Assembly: GCA_005776545.1 (NCBI GenBank)
Contig: SXOY01000106.1
Span: forward strand, 1-18,036
Direction of reading: 5' to 3'
Origin: Planctomycetia bacterium
Lineage (GTDB): Bacteria; Planctomycetota; Phycisphaerae; Phycisphaerales; UBA1924
DNA length: 18,036 nt
Shown here: piece by piece, positions 8,403 through 15,944 of the stretch
Numbering within the stretch: the stretch's first letter is position 1
Layout: each line of letters starts with the position of its first letter
Translations under genes and position numbers: made by a program
Notes under the pieces: model-generated
What the model was told of the DNA's origin: nothing
The model's input: the letters and a program-made list of their open reading frames with translations, nothing else
Database searches by the model: none

Positions 8403-8530
8403 GAGAACTAGACCCTAACGCACAAACAGGAAAGAAAAGTTGCACTCAGGAAGGTCGGTGTGCGCATAGATCATAGTCGGACGCAGTCTGACAAGAACTG
8501 ATGTTCGGGGGCACAGAAAGGGAGAATCGA

Positions 8531-10144
8531 ATGCAGGTTCACAAATTTGTTCGTTCTATGGCGTCATGTGCAGGAGTGGCGGCGGTTGCGCTTGCGTCAT
8601 TCAGCAACGCTGAACCTCCGGATGATTCAGTGTCCAACTCGGGCTTTTCGCGAGTACGCATACCGCACTCGGACGTGTGCACACGGCATTACGTTGACCC
8701 AGTACGTGGAATGGACACTAATTCCGGACTGTTTGGCAGCCCATTGCGCACTCTTCGAATGGCTATGACTCGGGCCGGTATGACACCTGGTGCGGACACA
8801 ATCATCTTGCTTCCGGGAGAATATTCGCCGCAGGGCAGCGGTGATTTTTGGCCACTTCGCGTCCTTGAGAGAGTGAGCATTCAAGGCACCAATGTTCTCA
8901 ATACTGTCTTGCGAGACACTACCAACTCACTGGTGTTTCTTGAGTTCGTTCCAACCTCAGCAACCTCATACGACGAAACAGTGATTGACGGCGTGACCTT
9001 TGCGGGGGGTGCGGTGCATCTTGATATCAAAGACGGTCTGGCAAATCGCAAAGTGGTTCGCAGCAATCCGACCGTTGCCAATTGTTTCCTGCTTGATGCC
9101 GCGTACACATCAATAAGCATGACCAATCCGCAAGGGCTGCTTGGATTCCTGCCAACAACTGGGCATGATTTGAACATGGATCTCCTGGTTGAGCACCGCC
9201 CCAAGATCATCAATTGTACATTCCGATTGAACGGTATCGGGATATTCAATGGTTCAAAGGCATTCAGCCCAGTGCAATCGACTCGGGCGGCGAGCGAACC
9301 AGGAATTGTGAATTCGCTGTTCGCAGGGAACGGCTTTGATCTTGAGGGAATCGATTCGTTGCAGGTGATAACATCTGCGTTTGATAGCGTCAATGTTCGC
9401 GGCTCTTCCACGCCTCTTCGGGGCATAGTGCCGATTCCAGTATTTGTCCCAGCGGGCCGACCACTGTTCTTCGATATGGGGATTCCGGCAACAACAGCAT
9501 TGGATCAACGATTGGTTCCATATATGATGGGTGCCGCGAATCCAGCGATTGATACGGGGTCGCTGGGACTTCTTTGGCCCAATGGAACAGTTGGCCAGAC
9601 CTTGTTCCCATGCTCGATCAATATTCGCGATACTGATGGCGAGGGATATGGAAATCCGCGAATTGAGCGGATGGCGATTGATATTGGCGCTGATGAATCG
9701 GGACAGTTGCAAATTGCGGGCTACATCCGTGGCACTACCGATTTCACTGGTCCAAACGGGACGAACAATGTTGCATCTTTCTGGGGGAACCCGTTTCCTC
9801 CGTTTGCGACCGCGCCATTCACTGGTACGACTTTCTTTGCGTTGCTTGACACTGCGGCAGTGGTGACACCGTGGACAACCTGGTTTCCGGTTCAAGTTGA
9901 CGGTGCTCGGGCAATCACCACTACGGCGCCAACCGTGCTTCCACCATTTGGTACTCAACTCGTCAGTGCGCCGGCTGGATCGTCTATCGACTTTGCGTTC
10001 ACGACACCAACCGTACCAGTACCTGTTCCAATGCCACAGGCAGGGGCTACCCCCTGGTTGTTTAGCGCCCAGTTGCTGCCGTGGCAGGTGGGAGGCAGTG
10101 TCGGAGTTCTCTCGAATCAGCAGACGTTCTTTGTGAATCCGTAA
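8531..10144 (+). CDS. Exported parallel beta-helix protein (DUF1565 / choice-of-anchor-Q like)
   Basis: The 537-residue product begins with a Sec signal peptide (core SCAGVAAVALASF, probable cleavage SNA/E). Next comes YVDPVRGMDTNSGLFGSPLR and TIILLPGEYSPQG (about 60-105), the entry motif of DUF1565/pectate-lyase-like right-handed beta-helix proteins, then helix rungs rich in Asn, Val and Ile to about residue 330. NPAIDTGS and later IDIGADESG (about 335-400) match the ending of the choice-of-anchor-Q group. A Pro/Thr-rich C-terminal domain of about 140 residues follows, without a visible anchor. No catalytic residues can be assigned; a surface or extracellular carbohydrate-related or structural role is likely. 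ATG 8531 is chosen because GGGAG (8520-8524) lies 6 nt upstream; an earlier in-frame ATG at 8501 has no such site. The gene stands alone, ended by a strong terminator. Confidence 0.78.
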   Translation: MQVHKFVRSMASCAGVAAVALASFSNAEPPDDSVSNSGFSRVRIPHSDVCTRHYVDPVRGMDTNSGLFGSPLRTLRMAMTRAGMTPGADTIILLPGEYSPQGSGDFWPLRVLERVSIQGTNVLNTVLRDTTNSLVFLEFVPTSATSYDETVIDGVTFAGGAVHLDIKDGLANRKVVRSNPTVANCFLLDAAYTSISMTNPQGLLGFLPTTGHDLNMDLLVEHRPKIINCTFRLNGIGIFNGSKAFSPVQSTRAASEPGIVNSLFAGNGFDLEGIDSLQVITSAFDSVNVRGSSTPLRGIVPIPVFVPAGRPLFFDMGIPATTALDQRLVPYMMGAANPAIDTGSLGLLWPNGTVGQTLFPCSINIRDTDGEGYGNPRIERMAIDIGADESGQLQIAGYIRGTTDFTGPNGTNNVASFWGNPFPPFATAPFTGTTFFALLDTAAVVTPWTTWFPVQVDGARAITTTAPTVLPPFGTQLVSAPAGSSIDFAFTTPTVPVPVPMPQAGATPWLFSAQLLPWQVGGSVGVLSNQQTFFVNP

Positions 10145-10170
10145 GTCACGACATCGAACTAGATTTCCGG

Positions 10171-10204
10171 CACCGCCAAAGGTCACTTTGGCGGTGTTTT
10201 TTTT
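10171..10204 (+). terminator. Rho-independent terminator of the beta-helix protein gene
   Basis: A perfect 11-bp stem, CACCGCCAAAG (10171-10181) against CTTTGGCGGTG (10186-10196), with a GTCA loop, is followed by eight T residues. It starts 26 bp after the stop codon at 10144. There is no A-run on the left side, so it would not end the convergent dehydrogenase transcript. Confidence 0.94.
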
Positions 10205-10248
10205 CTGGGAAAGTCCTTCCCTGACCAGTTATTGCCTCAGCCGTAGGT

Positions 10249-11037
10249 CTAGGGGTAATCCTGACGTGTCGGACGCAGCATGATTTCATTGAGGTGGATG
10301 TGTCCTGGTTGGCTCACTACGAAGGCGATTGTTCGTGCGATATCTTGAGGCGACAGGACCGGGCCGATTTTTTCGAATACACCATCGACCCATTTGGGGT
10401 CGTAGCCGGCGACATCCTGGAATTCGCTTTTCACGAAGCCGGGTTCGATGAGAGTGACGCGGATGCCTTTGGGACCGAGTTCGCGTCGTGCGCCTTCGGC
10501 GAGGGAGTGGACTGCGAATTTGGTGCTGCCGTACATGCTTGAAAAGGGGGACAAATTGCGGCCGACGTTGGAGCCGATCACGACGATGTCGCGAGGCTTT
10601 TCCATGAGAGCGGGGCCAGACTTGCCTTCGCTGGCGAGGGATAAGTACTTCGCGGCAGCGCGGAGCATTTTTGCTGCGCCGATGTAGTTGGTACGGATGA
10701 CTTCTTCCCATTGGGACATGTCGGAGTCAGTGGCTGACCCCTTCAATCCGCGGCCTGCGTTGATCACCACGCAGTCGGCTTCGCGACCAAATTCAGTGCG
10801 AGCGGTTTCAAACATGCATTCGATGGTGGTATCTGCTACGCAGTCCCCTGCTACTGCTGATGCATCTTCCGGGCCGAATTCCTGGCAGAGCACCGAGAGC
10901 CGTTCTTGACGCCGGGCGTTGAGGACTACCTGGGCATCGAGTTTGACGAATTCGCGGGCGACGGCCTCCCCGATTCCGGCGGAAGCGCCGGTGATGATGG
11001 CGATTCGATTGGCGAGGGGTCCTGGTTGTGTTGGCAT
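10249..11037 (-). CDS. Short-chain dehydrogenase/reductase, YdfG-like
   Basis: This 262-residue classical SDR has the Rossmann glycine motif TGASAGIG (residues 16-23), NAG (93-95), Asn117, Ser156, and YxxxK (Tyr169, Lys173) with the normal 13-residue Ser-Tyr spacing. NARR (40-43) after strand 2 points to NADP(H) preference. The C-terminal NEIMLRPTRQ resembles the ending of the YdfG/serine-dehydrogenase branch (NEIxIRPT), which reduces 3-hydroxy acid semialdehydes, but the true substrate is unknown. The frame is open upstream to 11199; Met at 11037 (MPTQPG) is chosen because it lies at the usual distance before the Rossmann fold. The gene stands alone, diverging from the ABC permease gene. Confidence 0.9.
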   Translation of the reverse strand: MPTQPGPLANRIAIITGASAGIGEAVAREFVKLDAQVVLNARRQERLSVLCQEFGPEDASAVAGDCVADTTIECMFETARTEFGREADCVVINAGRGLKGSATDSDMSQWEEVIRTNYIGAAKMLRAAAKYLSLASEGKSGPALMEKPRDIVVIGSNVGRNLSPFSSMYGSTKFAVHSLAEGARRELGPKGIRVTLIEPGFVKSEFQDVAGYDPKWVDGVFEKIGPVLSPQDIARTIAFVVSQPGHIHLNEIMLRPTRQDYP

Positions 11038-11177
11038 GGGCGAAGGATAGGAAGAAGGGGTCGAGGGGCAAAGTGTTTTGGAAAGACCGAGGAAATTCCG
11101 AAACTTAGATGTCTGCGGGGCGTCTGGACTATGCTCTCGCGGAATATCTTGATCGCACTCGTTTTCGCATAATTTGG

Positions 11178-12776
11178 ATGTACCAAGCACTTCTGACACG
11201 CCGCTATCTCACCAGTAAAGTGATGCCTCTCCTGGCATCGCTGGCGGTGATGTTGTGTACCACGATGGTGCTGGTGACGTGGTCGGTGATGGGTGGGTTT
11301 CTGAAAGTTCTGCTGGAATCTGGCCGCAAACTTGTGGGCGATGTTCGCATTGAATGGTCGAATACCGGGTTTGCGCATTACGACGAGTTGATCAAACTGC
11401 TTGAATCTGATACCGGGTATGTCTTTGCTGCGGCACCGGTCATTGAGAGTTTTGGCGTGCTCGGGTTGCCCGATGGTCGCACGGTGAACGTTGCCCTCAA
11501 GGGGATTGACCCCGTCTCCTTTAATAAGGTGACCAACTACTACGATTCGCTGTGGTGGAAGCCGATTACGGTGCCGCTGCCTAAGGACACTGATCGCGAG
11601 GATCCGCGTTTGCCGCCGCTCAAAGTTGAAAAGGGCAGCAGTGAACTTCAGGCGCATGATGAACTTTGGAGCCGGATGTTTGATGCTGGCAAACAGCTTC
11701 GCCGGTTCAGCGATGAGGCCGGAACGCATAAACCCGCGATTGTCATGGGCACTGAAGTCTCGGGATACAACATCCGGGAGAAATCCGGGGTCTACAACTT
11801 TGGGGCCACGCGGTCACGCCAGTCTGATGGTTCGATGGTTCTTAATCGTGTGATTCTGCCGCAGAACGGCAATGTGACGCTTCACGTTTTGCCGCTGGAT
11901 TCCAAGGGCCGCGGCGTGGAGATGCAGTCACGTATTTTCCCTGTTGCCAACGAGTTCAAGACTGATGTCTACATCTTTGACAAGAACATGGTTCTTGTGC
12001 CTATTGATGAACTTCAGAAGATGCTGAAGATGGACAAGGCGCAGCGGCTGGAAAACAAGGCCAGCGCGATCAAGATCGTGAAGGATCCAAAGACAGGCGA
12101 AGAGCGCATCGAACGGCCAACGGAATCATCGCTGATTGAGGAACCCGCGCGAGTTACTGGTGTACTTGTGCGCGCGACGGATGGGAAAACGGCGAACGAT
12201 CTGGCGGAACGTTGTCGCATCGCGTATGCGAAGTTTGCGGGAAACCATGTCGGGAAAGTCCCGGATATTGATCGCATCAGTATTCAGACCTGGGAGCAGC
12301 AGAACGCGCAGTTTATTGGTGCGGTGCAGCACGAAATCGGTCTGGTGCTTTTCCTGTTCAGCATTATTTCACTTGTGGCCGTTGTGCTTGTGCTTTCGAT
12401 CTTCTGGTCGATGGTGAGTGAAAAGACAAAGGACATCGGCATCCTGCGCGCGATGGGTGCAAGCCGCACAGGCATCGCGTGGCTGTGGCTCCGCTATGGC
12501 CTCGCCATTGGCCTGGTTGGCTCAACGCTTGGCTTTGGACTTTCGTTCCTGATCATTGCCAACATCAACACCATTCATGAGTGGATGGGACAAAGTCTTG
12601 GTGTGCAGATCTGGGACCCAAGTGTTTATTACTTCAGCCAGATTCCTAGCGACCTGCGCTGGGACAAAGTCACAATCGTCCTCTCCGGCGGCATTATTTT
12701 CTCAGTCATGGGGGCACTGATCCCCGCTATCCGTGCGGCACGGATGGATCCGGTCCAATCGCTTCGATTCGAGTAA
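11178..12776 (+). CDS. LolC/FtsX-type ABC transporter permease
   Basis: The 532-residue product has the LolC/E-MacB permease plan: an N-terminal cytoplasmic start MYQALLTRRYLTSK, one membrane helix (about 15-40), a long extracytoplasmic domain (about 41-384), then three helices (about 385-412, 432-463, 497-518) ending in PAIRAARMDPVQSLRFE, the coupling helix motif of FtsX-domain proteins. Such systems extract lipoproteins or use mechanotransmission rather than classic transport. The outer domain is larger than in LolC (family total about 400). ATG 11178 fits the family start; an upstream in-frame ATG at 11109 has GAGGAA 14 nt away, too far to be convincing. The cognate ATPase gene follows after 10 bp. 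Only one permease gene is present, so it may form a homodimer. Confidence 0.87.
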   Translation: MYQALLTRRYLTSKVMPLLASLAVMLCTTMVLVTWSVMGGFLKVLLESGRKLVGDVRIEWSNTGFAHYDELIKLLESDTGYVFAAAPVIESFGVLGLPDGRTVNVALKGIDPVSFNKVTNYYDSLWWKPITVPLPKDTDREDPRLPPLKVEKGSSELQAHDELWSRMFDAGKQLRRFSDEAGTHKPAIVMGTEVSGYNIREKSGVYNFGATRSRQSDGSMVLNRVILPQNGNVTLHVLPLDSKGRGVEMQSRIFPVANEFKTDVYIFDKNMVLVPIDELQKMLKMDKAQRLENKASAIKIVKDPKTGEERIERPTESSLIEEPARVTGVLVRATDGKTANDLAERCRIAYAKFAGNHVGKVPDIDRISIQTWEQQNAQFIGAVQHEIGLVLFLFSIISLVAVVLVLSIFWSMVSEKTKDIGILRAMGASRTGIAWLWLRYGLAIGLVGSTLGFGLSFLIIANINTIHEWMGQSLGVQIWDPSVYYFSQIPSDLRWDKVTIVLSGGIIFSVMGALIPAIRAARMDPVQSLRFE

Positions 12777-12786
12777 CCCATTCACG

Positions 12787-13530
12787 ATGCCCATCCTCGC
12801 CGCACATAACGTCTCGAAGACATATACCCTGGGAAAGGTCAAAGTCCCTGTGCTCAAGGGTGTGTCGTTTTCGATTGAAGAAGGAGAACGTGTTGCGATC
12901 CTCGGGCGTTCTGGCTCGGGAAAATCAACACTTCTGCACTTGCTTGGCGGGCTGGATCGTCCTGATACCCAAGTGAACAGCCATGCATCCGGCCCTGCAT
13001 CCATTACCTTTAAGGGCCGCGAACTAGCGACATTTTCGGATAACGAATTAGATGCGTATCGCAATATTTCGGTTGGTCTGGTGTTTCAGTTCTATCACCT
13101 TTTCCCCGAATTGCCGGTGATTGAGAATGTTCTCATCTCCCCCATGATCGGCCTTGGACGCATTGGCTACAGCCGCAAGAAAGATGAACTCACAGAACGG
13201 GCCAAAACGCTGCTTGCCCGCGTTGGACTTGGCGATCGTCTCAACCACCGCCCATCAGAGCTTTCTGGCGGCGAACGCCAACGTGTCGCCATTGCTCGCG
13301 CGCTCATCAATCAACCACCCGTGGTCCTTGCTGATGAACCAACTGGGAATCTGGATCAGGAAACTGGCGCACACATCCTCGATCTGCTGGATGAGATTCA
13401 GCGTGAAAGCCGCCAAACCATGGTGATTGTGACGCACGATGCGGCGACCGCAGCCCGCGCTGATCGCGTTGTTCGACTGGTTGATGGGAAGGTGTTTGAT
13501 GAAAATATCACCGTTTCAACGTCCAATTAA
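12787..13530 (+). CDS. LolD-type ABC transporter ATP-binding protein
   Basis: The 247-residue nucleotide-binding subunit is complete: Walker A GRSGSGKST (residues 40-48), Q-loop Gln101, signature LSGGE (159-163), Walker B VVLADEP (179-185, catalytic Glu184), D-loop GNLD and switch His217. VLKGVSFSI and the DEPTGNLD sequence place it with LolD/MacB/FtsE. Between Walker A and the Q-loop the segment DRPDTQVNSHASGP (57-70) is longer than the short DRPTSG turn usual in LolD. It powers the upstream permease. ATG 12787 fits the family start; the frame is open further upstream only over the end of the permease gene. No terminator is visible after the stop. Confidence 0.92.
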   Translation: MPILAAHNVSKTYTLGKVKVPVLKGVSFSIEEGERVAILGRSGSGKSTLLHLLGGLDRPDTQVNSHASGPASITFKGRELATFSDNELDAYRNISVGLVFQFYHLFPELPVIENVLISPMIGLGRIGYSRKKDELTERAKTLLARVGLGDRLNHRPSELSGGERQRVAIARALINQPPVVLADEPTGNLDQETGAHILDLLDEIQRESRQTMVIVTHDAATAARADRVVRLVDGKVFDENITVSTSN

Positions 13531-13627
13531 CCTCCGATAAACAATTTCTGGCGGCACTTGCCTCGCACATGGCAGTCATGCAACAATCTATGCCAGAGAG
13601 GCCTGAGGTCGCAGCGGAGCTGTGCCG

Positions 13628-14434
13628 ATGACTTTCCGAGGAGGCTGGCGGCATCAACACCGCTGGCGATGTGAAGTGATGGGACGAAAGTCGACCCAGC
13701 ATTCGCTTGGTATTCCGATCGAGAGGGACTTAACTTTCCCGGTCATAGATGAGTCGTCGATTGAGCACTCCCTGGGCAGCGGTGCGATGGGTGCCTTAAT
13801 CACGCCCGAAAGCCTGACTTCCAAAGTACTCGTACTCAATCGTTTGTACACGGCGATACGTGTCATTTCCGCCAAGCGTGCGTTCTGTATGCTCTGCCGC
13901 GATCTTGCGGAAGTAATTGAAGTCGATCAGACCGAAGCCGGTCCCCAGTATCACAGTTACAACTTTGAATCCTGGACCGATGTCGCGTCTTACCAGGCCG
14001 AGTTCGAACGCGAGAAGCACGACTGGGTGAAAACCGTCCGCTTCGAAATCGCTGTCCCCAGAATCATCCGCCTGCTGGGCTACGACCGCCTCCCCGAACA
14101 AGGCGTCAAACTCAACCGCCGCAACCTCTTCGCCCGCGATCGCAATACCTGCCAGTACTGCGGCCGCCACTTCCCCACCGCCGACCTGTCAATCGATCAC
14201 GTGCAACCGCGCACGCTCAAGGGCAAAGAAACATGGGAGAACCTCGTCTGCGCGTGCATCAAGTGCAACGCCAGAAAGGGAGGTAGAAATCCCGAGCAAG
14301 CAAATATGAAGCTGATCCGCAAGCCCGAAAAGCCCAAGCGGAATCCGCTGATCGCCCTGCGCCTGGGCAATGAGAAGTACGCATCTTGGAAGCAATTCCT
14401 CGATCATGCGTATTGGAGCGTTGAGCTGCGCTGA
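13628..14434 (+). CDS. HNH endonuclease-family protein
   Basis: This 268-residue protein contains an HNH fold with a zinc knuckle: Cys175-x2-Cys178, the DH pair Asp190-His191, Asn205 and Cys210-x2-Cys213. Before it lies VLVLNRLYTAIRVISAKRAF, a conserved block of the stand-alone chromosomal HNH proteins found in many bacteria, whose biological role is poorly known. Nothing nearby suggests a restriction or phage system. The start is uncertain: ATG 13628 has GGAG 8 nt upstream; GTG 13622, ATG 13679 and ATG 13787 are alternatives, and the first 30 residues (RGGWRHQHRWRC) look unlike the family. It converges with the pterin dehydratase gene, and no terminator is visible in the 116-bp gap. Confidence 0.85.
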   Translation: MTFRGGWRHQHRWRCEVMGRKSTQHSLGIPIERDLTFPVIDESSIEHSLGSGAMGALITPESLTSKVLVLNRLYTAIRVISAKRAFCMLCRDLAEVIEVDQTEAGPQYHSYNFESWTDVASYQAEFEREKHDWVKTVRFEIAVPRIIRLLGYDRLPEQGVKLNRRNLFARDRNTCQYCGRHFPTADLSIDHVQPRTLKGKETWENLVCACIKCNARKGGRNPEQANMKLIRKPEKPKRNPLIALRLGNEKYASWKQFLDHAYWSVELR

Positions 14435-14550
14435 ATCACATGCGACCGAGACGACGGGGAACTTCACCTGGTACGCAGTGTCGCAGAGACAAGAATGAGA
14501 AAGACAAAGGCAGGGATAGGCTTTGGAGCGGATTCTCTTAGACCGTAGCG

Positions 14551-14859
14551 CTAAGCCCTTCCAACCATCGATTCAACCTTCGCCGCCAATTCAAAATCTT
14601 TCTTCGTGATGCCGCCCGCATCGTGCGTATTCACCGACAGCGTCACTTTGTTATATCGAATCAAAATATCCGGGTGATGCTGCGAGGCCTCTGCAACTTG
14701 CGCCACTTTGTTCACAAACTGCATCGCCTGAATGAAGTTATCAAACGCAATGGTGCGTTGGATCACATCGCCAACATGTGCCCACTCGGGCACCGCTTTG
14801 ATCGCTTTTTCGATCTGGCTATCGCTGAACTTTGCCGCCGTACTTGGGAGTTTCGCCAT
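14551..14859 (-). CDS. phhB: Pterin-4a-carbinolamine dehydratase
   Basis: The 102-residue product matches the PCD/DCoH family in length and motif: EASQHHPD (57-64) with active-site His61 and His62, then Tyr69, His79 and Asp88. The enzyme dehydrates 4a-hydroxytetrahydropterin to quinonoid dihydropterin during aromatic amino acid hydroxylation; in bacteria without a hydroxylase it may serve other pterin roles such as molybdopterin. No hydroxylase gene is in the window. ATG 14859 fits the family start; the frame runs open upstream to 15012 but that part is not conserved-looking and crosses the structured element. The gene diverges from the gluQ-like gene, start to start 125 bp, and a strongly folded element lies in its leader (14909-14967). 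Confidence 0.9.
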   Translation of the reverse strand: MAKLPSTAAKFSDSQIEKAIKAVPEWAHVGDVIQRTIAFDNFIQAMQFVNKVAQVAEASQHHPDILIRYNKVTLSVNTHDAGGITKKDFELAAKVESMVGRA

Positions 14860-14908
14860 ATGACTCAACCCGCCCCTTTTTCTGCTTTTAGAGCAACAGC
14901 CGAAATCA

Positions 14909-14967
14909 TGTCCGTGCCGCCCACTTGCGTGGGATATGAGTTTACACTCAAAGTAGCAGCACGGACA
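14909..14967 (-). ncRNA. Three-way junction RNA with two GNRA tetraloops, candidate leader element
   Basis: Read on the minus strand: closing stem UGUCCGUGC (14967-14959) with GCACGGACA (14917-14909), 9 perfect pairs. Inside are junction UGCUACUU, hairpin UGAGU-GUAA-ACUCA (14950-14937), junction UAU, hairpin CCCAC-GCAA-GUGGG (14933-14920) and junction CG. Both loops are GNRA (GUAA, GCAA) on this strand only; on the plus strand they would be UUAC and UUGC. That favours the minus strand as the RNA. It ends about 50 nt before the pterin dehydratase ATG. It may be a riboswitch or other cis-element of that gene, or an independent small RNA. I recall no matching family; the core lacks the hammerhead CUGAUGA/GAAA residues. 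Confidence 0.55.
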
Positions 14968-14984
14968 GATTCGACAGGCAAGGC

Positions 14985-15944
14985 ATGAACCGGACAAACA
15001 CCATACAATCAATCACTCGGCTTGCTCCATCCCCCACCGGTGCACTTCATTTGGGTAATGCGCGGACGTTCTTGGTCAACTGGGCTGTAGCACGCAAGGC
15101 GAACTGGCAGATACTGCTACGAATCGAGGACCTTGACGGCCCACGAATCAAGGCTGATGCAGCAGAATCGTGTATGAGGACGCTGACTTGGCTTGGGATT
15201 GACTGGGATAGTGGCCCGATCGTCCAATCCCATGACTTGTCTCCTTACATAGAGGCAATGCAGAGGCTTGCCGCCGCGGGCTGCACGTATCCATGCGACC
15301 TCAGCCGAAAAGACATTGAAGCGGCGGCATCGGCCCCGCAGGAAGGCTCGCACGAATCGCGGTTTCCGCCGGAACTGAGACCCGCCGCGGTTCTGCGTGG
15401 ATTCGATGCAAAGACAAGCAGTTGGCGGTTTGCAGTTCCCGATGTACAGGTTGATTTCAAAGACGGCTTCGCAGGACATCAAATCTGCCGCCCTTTCGAC
15501 ACCATCGGCGACTTTGTGATCTGGACCAAGCGCGAGCAACCCGCCTATCAACTCGCGGTTGTAGTCGATGATTTCCGGCAGGGGGTCACCGACATTGTCA
15601 GAGGCGATGACTTGCTGGATTCAGCAGCTCGACAACTGCTACTTTACCGGGCGCTGGGATACAACCTTGAGCCTCGATACACGCATTTGCCGCTGGTGTG
15701 CGGCGAAGATGGCAAACGACTCGCTAAACGGCACGGGGATACAAGGGTGGATTCTTATCAGGCACTTGGAGTGCCCGCAGAAGGCATCATCGGGCTTATC
15801 GCGTATTGGTGCGGATTACACAATCAACGTACAAAACTCTCGGCAAGTGAGTTCGCGGCGGGCCTGAATCTCGATACCATACCGAGGTCACCTATTACTT
15901 TTACAGCACAGGATCATGCATGGCTCCTCTCACTGGCACCGTAG
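14985..15944 (+). CDS. gluQ: Glutamyl-Q tRNA(Asp) synthetase-like protein
   Basis: The 319-residue product has the class I GluRS catalytic core without an anticodon-binding domain, the plan of GluQRS (YadB), which glutamylates queuosine in tRNA-Asp. It shows APSPTGALHLGNART (14-28, with the HIGH-type HLGN at 22-25), RIEDLDGPR (about 46-54), the GDDLLDSAARQLLLYRALG block and the KMSKS-type KRLAKRHG (244-251). The zinc-site region reads YPCDLSRKDI: the first Cys (Cys104) is kept, but the second is Leu106 and the later Cys is missing, so zinc binding is probably lost. The DUF192 gene starts 25 nt before its stop codon. The gene diverges from the pterin dehydratase gene. A discriminating GluRS is unlikely given the short length. 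Confidence 0.88.
   Translation: MNRTNTIQSITRLAPSPTGALHLGNARTFLVNWAVARKANWQILLRIEDLDGPRIKADAAESCMRTLTWLGIDWDSGPIVQSHDLSPYIEAMQRLAAAGCTYPCDLSRKDIEAAASAPQEGSHESRFPPELRPAAVLRGFDAKTSSWRFAVPDVQVDFKDGFAGHQICRPFDTIGDFVIWTKREQPAYQLAVVVDDFRQGVTDIVRGDDLLDSAARQLLLYRALGYNLEPRYTHLPLVCGEDGKRLAKRHGDTRVDSYQALGVPAEGIIGLIAYWCGLHNQRTKLSASEFAAGLNLDTIPRSPITFTAQDHAWLLSLAP

Noticed and set aside
10207..10221. GGGAA/TTCCC hairpin as a terminator of the dehydrogenase gene
   Set aside because: Only 5 bp and no T-run on the minus strand.
10286..10711. Open frames overlapping the dehydrogenase gene
   Set aside because: Arg/His-rich products typical of out-of-frame translation; the SDR frame has all catalytic motifs.
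10926..11729. 267-residue minus-strand frame across the SDR start and permease gene
   Set aside because: Shadow of two real genes; composition rich in Arg, His and Pro, no domain, no ribosome site.
13628..14434. HNH protein as part of a restriction or phage-defence system
   Set aside because: No methylase, helicase, toxin or phage gene nearby; its conserved block fits the stand-alone chromosomal HNH family.
14909..14967. Reading the folded element as a hammerhead ribozyme or a tRNA
   Set aside because: The hammerhead core (CUGAUGA, GAAA) is absent, and there is no third arm, anticodon loop or TUC loop for a tRNA.
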